DNA of 46,105 nt from positions 1 to 46,105 of the forward strand of contig JAFVWL010000131.1 of the NCBI GenBank assembly GCA_017501695.1, in the 5' to 3' direction. The notes beneath the pieces were generated by a model, which saw only the letters and a program-made list of their open reading frames with translations, did no database searches and was not told the origin of the DNA. The stretch's first letter is position 1. Each line of letters begins with the position of its first letter. This DNA is from Oscillospiraceae bacterium (GTDB lineage Bacteria; Bacillota; Clostridia; Oscillospirales; Oscillospiraceae). Shown piece after piece: positions 7,781 through 15,830 of the stretch. Made by a program: the position numbers and the translations under genes.

Positions 7781-9007
7781 ATGAAATCCATCCGCGAGAT
7801 CTACAAGATCGGCAAAGGCCCCTCCTCCTCCCACACCATGGGGCCCGAGCGGGCATCCCACCTGTTCAAAAATCAGCACCCCGAGGCCGACTCCTTCCGT
7901 GTGATCCTCTACGGATCTCTGAGCAAGACCGGTGTGGGCCACGGCACGGACCGGGTGGTCCGGGAGGTCCTGGCTCCCCTGCCCACGGAGATCGTGTTCT
8001 CCAAGGAAAAGCTCCCCGGTTCCCATCCCAATACCATGGACTTCATCGCCCTGAAGGACGGCCTGCAGACTGGCTTTCTCCGGGTGGAATCCATCGGCGG
8101 CGGCGACATCCGGGTTCCCGGCTCTGCCCTGGCGGAAACCGAGGATGTGTACCCCGAAAACTCCTTCGCGGAAATCGCCGATTTCTGCAAGTGGCGGTAC
8201 ATCAACACCCTGTCCGAATATGTGGAAATGACCGAGGGTGAGGAAATCTGGGACTACCTCATGGAGGTGTGGATGGTCATGAAGCAGGCCATTGCTGACG
8301 GCCTGGAAGCAGAAGGAACCCTGCCCGGCGGTCTGAATGTCCAGCGAAAAGCGAAATTCCTGATGGAGCAATCCGTTCCCCATCATATCCCCGGCCTGGT
8401 GGAGTTCCAGAAAATCGCCGCCTATGCCTACGCTGTGGCGGAGCAAAATGCCGGTAACGGGACCATCGTCACCGCACCCACCTGCGGTGCCTGCGGTGTC
8501 CTGCCCGCGGTGCTGAAATACGCCCAGGATACCCACGGCTTCACCGACGAGCAGGTGATTCGGGGCCTGGCCACCGCAGGCATCATTGGCAGCCTTACGA
8601 AACGGAATGCCTCCATCTCCGGCGCGGAGTGCGGCTGTCAGGCAGAGATCGGCACCGCCTGTTCCATGGCCGCGGCGGCCCTGGCAGAGCTGTGCGGACA
8701 GAATCTGGACCAGGTGGAATACGCCGCCGAGGTTGCCATGGAGCATCACCTGGGTCTGACCTGCGATCCTATCTGCGGTCTGGTGCAGATCCCCTGCATC
8801 GAGCGAAATGCCGTAGCCGCCATGCGGGCCATGAACGCATGTAACCTGAGCTATTTCCTCACCGGCTCCCGAAACATCAGCTACGACATGGTCTGCCGCG
8901 CCATGAAGGAAACCGGCCTGAACCTGAGTCACCAGTACAAGGAAACCAGCGAGGGTGGTCTGGCCAGAATCTACAGCCGCCGGGGAAACGTAGGAAGCCC
9001 GGATTAA
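7781..9007 (+). CDS. sdaA: L-serine dehydratase (single chain, iron-sulfur)
   Basis: Protein of 408 residues that deaminates L-serine to pyruvate and ammonia using a [4Fe-4S] cluster. The beta domain comes first (GKGPSSSHTMGPERA) and the alpha domain second (TAPTCGACGVLPA, SGAECGCQAEIG, LTCDPICGLVQIPC), so the two subunits that are separate in many Bacillota are fused here. Cysteines in the latter two stretches are the likely cluster ligands. The ATG at 7781 is chosen for its CGGAGGT site. It stands alone between its own promoter and a strong terminator. A role in amino acid catabolism is expected. Confidence 0.95.
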   Translation: MKSIREIYKIGKGPSSSHTMGPERASHLFKNQHPEADSFRVILYGSLSKTGVGHGTDRVVREVLAPLPTEIVFSKEKLPGSHPNTMDFIALKDGLQTGFLRVESIGGGDIRVPGSALAETEDVYPENSFAEIADFCKWRYINTLSEYVEMTEGEEIWDYLMEVWMVMKQAIADGLEAEGTLPGGLNVQRKAKFLMEQSVPHHIPGLVEFQKIAAYAYAVAEQNAGNGTIVTAPTCGACGVLPAVLKYAQDTHGFTDEQVIRGLATAGIIGSLTKRNASISGAECGCQAEIGTACSMAAAALAELCGQNLDQVEYAAEVAMEHHLGLTCDPICGLVQIPCIERNAVAAMRAMNACNLSYFLTGSRNISYDMVCRAMKETGLNLSHQYKETSEGGLARIYSRRGNVGSPD

Positions 9008-9020
9008 AAAGACCCATATG

Positions 9021-9074
9021 CAACCGCAACGGGATCAGGCAAATGCCTGATCCCGTTAATTACGTTTGCGGTTG
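9021..9074. terminator. Convergent terminator between sdaA and locus A
   Basis: Perfect 13-bp stem (9028-9040 with 9045-9057) around an AAAT loop, inside an outer 9-bp inverted repeat (CAACCGCAA, 9021-9029, with 9066-9074). It serves the rightward serine dehydratase gene and probably also the leftward SGNH-LRR gene, whose stop codon is within it. Confidence 0.75.
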
Positions 9075-10472
9075 AATTTTGGTGCCGTATACAGACCAGA
9101 AGTAATCCGTCCGGTAAGCGGACAGGCGGTCCGCAGGCACAAATATGAGGGCATCCGTGCCTTCCAGGAGGCCTTGTCCCACCACACAGGAGGAAGGGTT
9201 CCCCTGCTCCATTCGGATGGCTGTCAGCGCCTCACAGCCCGCAAAGGCTCCATCCCCGATCCGCCGGATATTCTGCTGAACCGTAACGGTTTCCAGCGCT
9301 GCGGCTTTTGAAAACGCCCCCGAGGCGATGGCGGTGACCGGAAGGCCCTCCCATGTGGAGGGAACCGTCAAGGACTGCCGAAGCAGGCCCTCTTCCGTCA
9401 GTCCGGTGACGGTCCAGGCTTCTCCCTGGCGCTCATAGCGGAAGCAAGCCGCGTCCGTATCATCTCCCTGCCACAGGGCAGGTTTTTCCAAGTCAGGCAT
9501 AGGCGGGATGGCGATTTCCGTGGTGCTGGAATCTCCCAGCTCCGCCTTCAGGCTCCGGGCCAAAAGACGGGTGTAGAGCTGCCTGCCGCTGGAATTCAGG
9601 TGGAAATTGGTATCGTAGAACCAACCCGCATCCAACACACTGTTCCGCGGATCTCCCAAAAGCGGAATCTCAAGTTTTTCCAGCAAAAGATTATAATAAT
9701 CTTCCACTGTCGATTCTCCGGTAATGGCAAAAGCGTTCATAGGGCAGAAGCCGTAATAAACCCTGGCCCCACGTGCTTCCGCAGCGTTGGCATAGGCGTT
9801 GACCCGCTCCACAAAATCCTCTTCCAGCACATCGGCATCGAAGCGAATGGGCGTATTGGAATCCCAGCCACCGGCCATTACATTCCGGGCGCACAGAGAA
9901 GACTCCACGTCACCGTATTCATTGAAGGAATCTCTGGAATAGACCCCCTCCGGCTGGGGCATCTGTCCCCGCAGGAACCAGGCGAATTTCTCTCCGGCAA
10001 AGGTCGGAAGGGCCCCCAGCATCATCCCAAGCTGATCCCGGCTCAGACAGGTCAAGAGTTCGTAGGCACCATCCACACCCTGCCACATAACATCAGGGTC
10101 GAAATAGGCAGAAAGGGTCTGGTTTTGCTGTTCCGGGATCAGGACCACCAGGTCACCCTGTCGAAGCAGGTTTTCCGAAAGATCCAGCATCACTGTGGTG
10201 CCCAGGGCAGCGTACATTCCGAAATTCACAACGTGATACTCCGGCAGCTCAGCTTCCAGGGCCGCGCTGTCCACGCCGAAGGCCACACTGCTGCCCCCCA
10301 CCAAAATCAGCCGTTTTCCGGGAGTGTTTTCCAGCAGATCCTGCTTGTATTTCAATTCACCCATAAAAGTACCGTCATATTGAGCCGGCACCAGGAAACA
10401 CCAGCACAGCAGCGTCACCGGAATGCTCAGCAATAGCAGCACCGTCATGGTTATGATCGTTTTTTTATTCAT
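9060..10472 (-). CDS. SGNH-type acyltransferase/hydrolase with C-terminal LRR (locus A)
   Basis: Protein of 470 residues. An N-terminal hydrophobic helix (about 7-28) anchors it, probably facing outside. An SGNH-like domain follows: block I GGS (59-61) and the block V-like WFYDTNFHLN with D287 and H291. A C-terminal stretch (about 355-455) carries two to three BspA-type leucine-rich units (AIASGAF, RIGDGAFAGCEALTAI). Proteins of this SGNH type act with MBOAT partners to move acyl groups onto extracellular polymers, as in DltD or AlgX/AlgJ; here the MBOAT gene ends 4 nt upstream. The ATG at 10472 is chosen for this coupling; an in-frame ATG at 10502 overlaps the MBOAT gene. It is a paralogue of the gene at 29803-31257. 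The acceptor polymer is unknown. Confidence 0.82.
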   Translation of the reverse strand: MNKKTIITMTVLLLLSIPVTLLCWCFLVPAQYDGTFMGELKYKQDLLENTPGKRLILVGGSSVAFGVDSAALEAELPEYHVVNFGMYAALGTTVMLDLSENLLRQGDLVVLIPEQQNQTLSAYFDPDVMWQGVDGAYELLTCLSRDQLGMMLGALPTFAGEKFAWFLRGQMPQPEGVYSRDSFNEYGDVESSLCARNVMAGGWDSNTPIRFDADVLEEDFVERVNAYANAAEARGARVYYGFCPMNAFAITGESTVEDYYNLLLEKLEIPLLGDPRNSVLDAGWFYDTNFHLNSSGRQLYTRLLARSLKAELGDSSTTEIAIPPMPDLEKPALWQGDDTDAACFRYERQGEAWTVTGLTEEGLLRQSLTVPSTWEGLPVTAIASGAFSKAAALETVTVQQNIRRIGDGAFAGCEALTAIRMEQGNPSSCVVGQGLLEGTDALIFVPADRLSAYRTDYFWSVYGTKIQPQT

Positions 10473-10476
10473 AGGC

Positions 10477-11862
10477 TCAGAATTGGAAGTAAATAAAGGC
10501 ATTTTGTCCGTTTCCGGACAGAACGGTCAGCCATCCCACGCAAATCGCCAGAACGGCATAGAAATATCCCAGGGCACGGGTTTGGGTCGGAACCTTTTTG
10601 CGGTAATCCATTCGCTCCGCCAGGGTCAGGCACAGCAGAATCATCCCCAGCCGAAGGAAGTCCCAGTCAGGCGCGCTTCCCCACCCTGTGCTCAACTGTC
10701 CCAGCAGGATTCCCAGCTCTTCAAGATTGGCCGCGCGGAAAGGCAGCCAGGAAAGGCTCACCAAAGTAAATGTACACGCCCAGCCCACCAGAGGGTGGGG
10801 CTTTTTCACACCTGTCCGGTCCAGCAGGACCTCGCAAATCTGCATCAAGCCATGAATGGCACCCCAGATCACAAAGGTCCACTCCGCACCGTGCCACAGG
10901 CCGCTGAGAAGGAAAACCACCATAAGGTTCAGGCAATGACGGGCCAGACCCTTACGGCTGCCGCCCAGGGGAATATACACATAGTCCGTAAACCAGGAAG
11001 TCAGGCTGATATGCCACCGCTTCCAGAAATCCCGGACGGATATTGCGCTGTAGGGACGATGGAAGTTTTCCATCAGGTCAATGCCCAGAAGATTGGAGGT
11101 TCCCCGGGCGATGTCGGAATAACCGGAAAAATCGCAGTAGATCTGGAACCCAAACAGAATAGTTCCCAGAATGACCATGGGGCCGGTGGCGGATTCCGGT
11201 GCCGCAAATGCGCCATCCACCAGCACCGCCAGGGTATCGGCAACCACAAGCTTTTTGAAGAAGCCCCGAATCATCAGAAAACAACCCCGGGGCAGATTTT
11301 CAGGTTCCCATTTCCGTTCCCGGACCAACTGCGGCAGGAGATTTCCCGGACGTTCAATGGGACCGGCCACGAGCTGCGGAAAAAACGACACATACAGCGC
11401 GAACATCACGGGATCCCGCTCCGGCTTCATCCGGCCCCGGTAAACATCAATGGTATAGCTCATGGTCTGGAAGGTATAGAAGGAAATACCCACAGGCAGG
11501 ATCAGATCAAATTCCGGCATCCGTGTATCCATCCCCATCAGGGACCAAAGGCTGTTGAAACCGCTTCCAAAGAAATCCAGGTACTTGAAGGAGAAGAGCA
11601 AGCCAAGATTTACAAAAATACTGGTCATCAGCAAAAGCTTTCGGATCCCGGAGGATTCCCGAAACCGTTCCATACCCAGGCTGCAGGAATAATCCACCGC
11701 TGCGGAGAAAATTATCAGCAGGATCAGCACCGGATTCCAGCACATATAGAAGAAATAAGAAGCCGCAAGGAGCCAGTATTTCCGAAGCTTGTGGGGAAGC
11801 AGCCAATGGATGATAATGACCGCAGGAGCAAACAGCAGGAATTCCAAGGAATTGAAATTCAT
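10477..11862 (-). CDS. MBOAT family O-acyltransferase (locus A)
   Basis: Multi-pass membrane protein of 461 residues in the AlgI/DltB branch, which carries acyl groups across the membrane for O-acylation of surface polysaccharide or teichoic acid. Key parts: ILPVGISFYTFQTMSYTIDV, FPQLVAGPIERPGNLLPQL, IYCDFSGYSDIARG, FWKRWHISLTSWFTDYVYIP with H284, and the catalytic H324 in SGLWHGAEWTF. The ATG at 11862 has GGAGG upstream. It overlaps the preceding small membrane gene by 4 bp and is coupled to the downstream SGNH-LRR gene. The locus B copy is alignable almost without gaps through residue 330, with both histidines at the same numbers. Confidence 0.93.
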   Translation of the reverse strand: MNFNSLEFLLFAPAVIIIHWLLPHKLRKYWLLAASYFFYMCWNPVLILLIIFSAAVDYSCSLGMERFRESSGIRKLLLMTSIFVNLGLLFSFKYLDFFGSGFNSLWSLMGMDTRMPEFDLILPVGISFYTFQTMSYTIDVYRGRMKPERDPVMFALYVSFFPQLVAGPIERPGNLLPQLVRERKWEPENLPRGCFLMIRGFFKKLVVADTLAVLVDGAFAAPESATGPMVILGTILFGFQIYCDFSGYSDIARGTSNLLGIDLMENFHRPYSAISVRDFWKRWHISLTSWFTDYVYIPLGGSRKGLARHCLNLMVVFLLSGLWHGAEWTFVIWGAIHGLMQICEVLLDRTGVKKPHPLVGWACTFTLVSLSWLPFRAANLEELGILLGQLSTGWGSAPDWDFLRLGMILLCLTLAERMDYRKKVPTQTRALGYFYAVLAICVGWLTVLSGNGQNAFIYFQF

Positions 11863-12089
11863 AAGTCTGCCTCCTTTCCGGTCAGAGGAACCAGGCTGAC
11901 TGCGCAGGGCAGCAAAACACCCGTCAGCACCTGCTCCAAAGTCCAGCCCCAAACCAGGGCCGCCAGCACCGCGGCAGCACCGAAAGCCATGGACAGCACC
12001 GAAGAAAGGCCGGTTCGCCGGAAAGCCAGGAGTCCGGCACACAGGAACAGTATCAGCGGCAGCCAGTTGGCCAAAAGCAAATCTATCAC
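11859..12089 (-). CDS. Small membrane protein of MBOAT locus A
   Basis: Protein of 76 residues, nearly all hydrophobic, with about three membrane segments (WLPLILFLCAGLLAF, VLSMAFGAAAVLAALVW, VLTGVLLPCAVSLVPL). I prefer the GTG start at 12089 because AAGGAGG lies about 7 nt upstream; an in-frame ATG at 12110 has no such site. The stop overlaps the MBOAT start by 4 bp, so the two are coupled. A protein of the same size and character sits in the same place in locus B (34540-34773). The function is unknown; its position recalls the small DltX protein of dlt operons, but no homology is visible. Confidence 0.75.
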   Translation of the reverse strand: MIDLLLANWLPLILFLCAGLLAFRRTGLSSVLSMAFGAAAVLAALVWGWTLEQVLTGVLLPCAVSLVPLTGKEADL

Positions 12090-12123
12090 CGGGCATCCTC
12101 CTTCCCTCATGTCAGTTTTGTTA

Positions 12124-12152
12124 ATTATATCACAGGATCATCGGTTTGTGTA
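12124..12152 (-). promoter_or_regulatory. Promoter of acylation locus A
   Basis: Minus strand -35 TACACA (12147-12152), 17-nt spacer, perfect -10 TATAAT (12124-12129), about 35 nt before the GTG start of the small membrane protein. Confidence 0.65.
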
Positions 12153-12156
12153 GCAC

Positions 12157-12192
12157 AAAAAAGCTCGACCGCCCCCGGTTTCCCGGGGGCGG
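12157..12192 (-). terminator. Rho-independent terminator of glycan operon 1
   Basis: 10-bp GC stem (12169-12178 with 12183-12192), 4-nt loop, then six U residues on the minus strand. It ends the operon GH78-transporter-GH3-membrane protein. Confidence 0.88.
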
Positions 12193-12210
12193 CCTTGAAG
12201 AGGAGAGAGA

Positions 12211-12630
12211 TCATTCCTTGACGGTGTCAAAGAAAGAAGAGATCACAGCGACGATGGTAGCCACCAGGCAGCCGGCGATACCAACGATGCAGCTGACCAG
12301 GTCAGCCATATTCTTGGCGTTGTTCTCGAAGGTCATGACCGCAGCAATGGCGTTGACACGGGTGTTGACCAGCAGCAGAGTAGCAGCCATCAGCAGAGCG
12401 GCAGCGACGACAGGCAGGACATCAGCCCAGGTCTGGACACCCTTCATGTTGACAACGACATAGACGATCACAGCAGCAATGGCAGCAACGGTGCAGCCAA
12501 CGACAGCGGAATCAACGCCCAGGTTGGCAAAATAGTTGGTGCCGCAGTTGATCAGGTAGCCGACCAGGCCCACCAGGGCAGCGACCACGGTGACCACAGA
12601 AAGGATAAAACCGACAGATTGCTTTTTCAT
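12211..12630 (-). CDS. Four-helix membrane protein paired with GH3 (operon 1)
   Basis: Protein of 139 residues with four predicted membrane segments (about 7-27, 43-63, 72-90, 108-130) and few charged residues. I do not recognise a named family. It starts 19 nt after the GH3 stop, with GAGGT upstream, and is the last gene of the operon. A similar protein (130 residues, same helix count, the shared N-terminal ALVGL..Y....G.N pattern, the same end KE) follows the second permuted GH3 at 37952-38344. This recurrence suggests that the two proteins work together in the membrane, for example as a complex with the GH3 anchor helices; that is inference. Confidence 0.78.
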   Translation of the reverse strand: MKKQSVGFILSVVTVVAALVGLVGYLINCGTNYFANLGVDSAVVGCTVAAIAAVIVYVVVNMKGVQTWADVLPVVAAALLMAATLLLVNTRVNAIAAVMTFENNAKNMADLVSCIVGIAGCLVATIVAVISSFFDTVKE

Positions 12631-12649
12631 AGCTATTTTACCTCCTTGA

Positions 12650-15600
12650 TCAGTTTTCCTTGCGCTTCAGAGACTGGATGTACATATAGGCACAGCCCAG
12701 AGTCAGCACACCGAAGACGATCTGCATACCGGTGATGACATTGTCATACCAGGTGCGGACGCTGACCAGCGTGGAAGAAGCGGCCAGGCCGTCCATAGCG
12801 TTGGAGTTGGCCAGAGCGTAGTTCTGCCAGGTCATAGCCTGCTTCAGGGCAGCCATCAGCTTGGCGTCCTTGCTGACATTCTCGACAGTCCAGTAGGTCC
12901 ACTTGCCGGAAACAGCCTCCATGGAGTTCTCACCGGTGTTACAGGTCATGGTAACGCCGTTCAGAACAGCTTCCTTCAGCACGGTGTAGTTGGCACTCAT
13001 GATGAAGTCCTCGGAGATCAGGCCCTTGTAGCCCCACTCCTCGCGGAGGATGCCGACCATCAGACCGGTGTGAGCATTGGCGGTGATGATGCCGACGCGG
13101 TTGAAGGCGGTCATCAGGCCCAGGCAGCCATCCTCAACGATGGCCTGGCAGCCACGCAGCTCGTTCTCACGGGCCTGCTGCTCGGTCATGAACACGGAGA
13201 TACCGGTACGGTTGATCTCAGTGTCGTTGAAGGCATAGTGCTTGGGAGCGATGATGCAGCCGTATTCCTTACCGGCCTGGATGTAGGAAGTACCCTGCTC
13301 CACAGTCAGGACAGCGTCCTCGGAGTAGTACTCGTGGTTACGGGCATTGTAGGGCAGACGGTGGATGTTGTTGCCGCAGCCCCAGAAGATGGTCAGGTTG
13401 GCCCACAGGGAGTAGTTACCGATAACGCGGCCATACTCAGCAGCCAGCTCCTTGGAGAAGGTGGCGGCGATAACGGTCTCATTACACATGGTGCCGAACT
13501 TGTAGGACAGGTTGGGGTCGTCAGCGGTGGTGGTGCAGGGGTCACCGGAGTTCTTGTCGGTGTTGGCGTACTGGCCCAGGGTGTAGGAGTTGATGCCGTT
13601 GGGGCCATCGTTCTGGATGGTCAGGGGGGACATGATGGACTCGATGGCCTTGGAGCTGGTGCCGCCGAAGCCGGTACGGATCATGCACTCCTCCAGCAGG
13701 ATCTGATCCATCAGGACAGACCAGCGAGGATCGTCGAGGTCGGAAACACCCTTCAGGTCGGCCAGAGTCAGGCCGTTCTTGGCGCCGAAGGTAACGGAGC
13801 TGGGATCGCCGTTGGCCGTGATCTCGTAGATGTCGTTATCCAGGTAGGAGATCATGGTATCGGTGGCGGTCAGATCCTTGTAGGTCTTGGGCCAGGTGCC
13901 CTGCCAGTCGGAACGGGACAGCCAGGTCACAGTGCCGGGCATCCAGTAGTTCAGATCCATGTCAGCCAGCTGGTTCTCAACAGCCACGCCAGCCTTGGAG
14001 ACGGAGAAGGTGGTGGTGTCCATGTTGGCCAGCTTCCAGGTCTTGACGTTGTTGGCGTTGCCGTCCTCGGTCATGCCGTTGGCAACAGTCTTGCCCTGAG
14101 CGGCCAGGATGTTGTTGGCAGCCTCATGGGCGCCGTTGCCGATGGTGAAGTAGTAGTCACCGGCATCCAGCATCCAGACACCCTTGGTGCCGGCAGCGTT
14201 GTCGGCCTTGGAGTCCCAGGAAGCCATGTTCTGCATATCGGCCACGATGGTCACAGTGACGGACTCATTGGCAGCCAGTTCCTTGGTCTTGCCGTAGTCC
14301 AGCAGCTGGACGCCGGCCTTTTCGATGCCGTTGGCCTTGTCGTAATCGGTGTAAGGCAGGGAGACATACAGCTGCACCACAGCCTTGCCGGGCACGGAGC
14401 CGGTGTTCTTGACGGTGACCGTAGCGGTGACGGTCTTTGCATTCACATCGACATCAACCTTATCCAGGGTCTGGGTGAAGGTGGTGTAGCTCAGGCCGTA
14501 GCCGAAGGGGTAGGAAACTTCGTTGTTATAGCTCCAGGCCTTGCCATCGGTGCTGCCCACAGCGGAGGTAGCATTGCCCTGGCCCAGGACGGAGTCCATG
14601 TAGCGGGTCTCGTAGTACTTGTAGCCGATGTAGATGTTCTCGGCCTCCACCAGGGTGGAGTTCATGGACCAGTCGCGGTTGCCGTTGGTCCAGGCGAAGT
14701 TGCCATAGTTCTGAGCCGCGGGAGAGTTGGCGTTGACCACGGCATAGGTGTCGGCCAGGTGGCCGGAGGGGTTGGCAGCGCCGGACAGGATATCGGCAAC
14801 ACCGTAGAAGCCGTAGCCGCCGGGCAGACCGATCTCCAGGATGGCGTCGACGCCGTCATTGTTCTTGATCTCATCGATCTCCAGAGCGGAGGCGTTGTTC
14901 AGCAGGACGATAACCTTACCGCCGTTGGCTTCCTTGGCAGCCACAGCAGCGGCGATCAGGTCGCGCTCATCATCGGACAGGCCCAGGGGGTCAGTCTGAT
15001 TCAGGTTCTGCTCAGGATTGACACCGGCCACACCGGGGGTGTAGTCCTTGTTCTCACCAGCCGCGCGGGCGATGGTGATGATCATAACGTTGTCGTTCTT
15101 CAGCTCATTCTTCCAGTTGGCATTGGTCTCAGCCATCTGAGCCTGAGAGGGCTCCATGCTGGTGAAGACACCGCCGATGGAGGGAGCAGTGATGCGGGTG
15201 TAGGTGATGCTGCCGCCCCAGCTTGCGACCTCGGTCACAAAGTAGGGTTCCAGATCCTTATACATCTGCTGCAGATTGGCGTTGATCTTGAAGCCCTTGG
15301 CGTTCAGGGCCTGAACAAAGTCAACGGTGTCGGCGTCGGTGCCGACGTTCACAGCCAGGCTGGAGCCCATGTCACCACCCATGACAGGGTAGTAGCTGGA
15401 GAAGCCCAGCAGGGAGACCTTCTGGGTCTCTTCCTGAGTCAGAGGCAGAGCGCCGTTGTTCTTCAGCAGAACGGTGCCTTCCTCGCTCATCTTCTCACCC
15501 AGAGCTTCGATGGCGTCCAGCAGTTCCTTGGTGGAATTGTAATCGGAATGGTAGGTATACAGGTCATCGGCGGAAACGCTGTCGTCGGTCACGACAATGC

Positions 15601-15751
15601 TGCTCTGGGTGCCCAGGAACTTGTCGATGTCCGTACGGAAGCCATTCACCATTACCTGGCCCACCAGCGCAATTACCAGCAGGACTGCCATGACGGTGGT
15701 CAGACCGCGCCAGCGACGCTGTGCGGCACGACCGGATTTCTTAGTGTTCAT
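12650..15751 (-). CDS. Circularly permuted GH3 glycosidase, anchored at both ends (operon 1)
   Basis: Protein of 1033 residues. The usual GH3 order is reversed. The GH3 C-terminal alpha/beta sandwich comes first (GTVLLKNNGALPL, IGLPGGYG, ANPSGHLADTY), then the fibronectin III-like part after FPFGYGLSYTTF. The catalytic barrel domain comes last (GCGNNIHRLPYNARNHEYYSE in two parts, APKHYAFNDTEINR). The likely nucleophile is D915 in GLISEDF. A hydrophobic helix lies at about 15-35 after a basic N terminus, and another at about 1005-1025 before KRKEN. Positive-inside charges place both ends in the cytoplasm and the enzyme outside. The ATG at 15751 has AGGAGG upstream. Reversed GH3 order is known in rumen Clostridia. 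A beta-glycosidase is expected; the sugar is unknown. Confidence 0.9.
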   Translation of the reverse strand: MNTKKSGRAAQRRWRGLTTVMAVLLVIALVGQVMVNGFRTDIDKFLGTQSSIVVTDDSVSADDLYTYHSDYNSTKELLDAIEALGEKMSEEGTVLLKNNGALPLTQEETQKVSLLGFSSYYPVMGGDMGSSLAVNVGTDADTVDFVQALNAKGFKINANLQQMYKDLEPYFVTEVASWGGSITYTRITAPSIGGVFTSMEPSQAQMAETNANWKNELKNDNVMIITIARAAGENKDYTPGVAGVNPEQNLNQTDPLGLSDDERDLIAAAVAAKEANGGKVIVLLNNASALEIDEIKNNDGVDAILEIGLPGGYGFYGVADILSGAANPSGHLADTYAVVNANSPAAQNYGNFAWTNGNRDWSMNSTLVEAENIYIGYKYYETRYMDSVLGQGNATSAVGSTDGKAWSYNNEVSYPFGYGLSYTTFTQTLDKVDVDVNAKTVTATVTVKNTGSVPGKAVVQLYVSLPYTDYDKANGIEKAGVQLLDYGKTKELAANESVTVTIVADMQNMASWDSKADNAAGTKGVWMLDAGDYYFTIGNGAHEAANNILAAQGKTVANGMTEDGNANNVKTWKLANMDTTTFSVSKAGVAVENQLADMDLNYWMPGTVTWLSRSDWQGTWPKTYKDLTATDTMISYLDNDIYEITANGDPSSVTFGAKNGLTLADLKGVSDLDDPRWSVLMDQILLEECMIRTGFGGTSSKAIESIMSPLTIQNDGPNGINSYTLGQYANTDKNSGDPCTTTADDPNLSYKFGTMCNETVIAATFSKELAAEYGRVIGNYSLWANLTIFWGCGNNIHRLPYNARNHEYYSEDAVLTVEQGTSYIQAGKEYGCIIAPKHYAFNDTEINRTGISVFMTEQQARENELRGCQAIVEDGCLGLMTAFNRVGIITANAHTGLMVGILREEWGYKGLISEDFIMSANYTVLKEAVLNGVTMTCNTGENSMEAVSGKWTYWTVENVSKDAKLMAALKQAMTWQNYALANSNAMDGLAASSTLVSVRTWYDNVITGMQIVFGVLTLGCAYMYIQSLKRKEN

Positions 15752-15830
15752 GTTTAACCTCCTAATCTTTTCTTTTCGCTGTGATTTTAACAAAAGCGCC
15801 GGGGCGCAATGTTACGTACAAACCGGAAGC

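Noticed and set aside
13070-15757. Very long plus-strand open frame (895 codons) opposite the first GH3 gene
   Set aside because: It is rich in Gly, Val, His, Gln and Leu without domains, as expected for the complement of a GC-biased real gene; the GH3 on the minus strand has clear motifs and a ribosome site.
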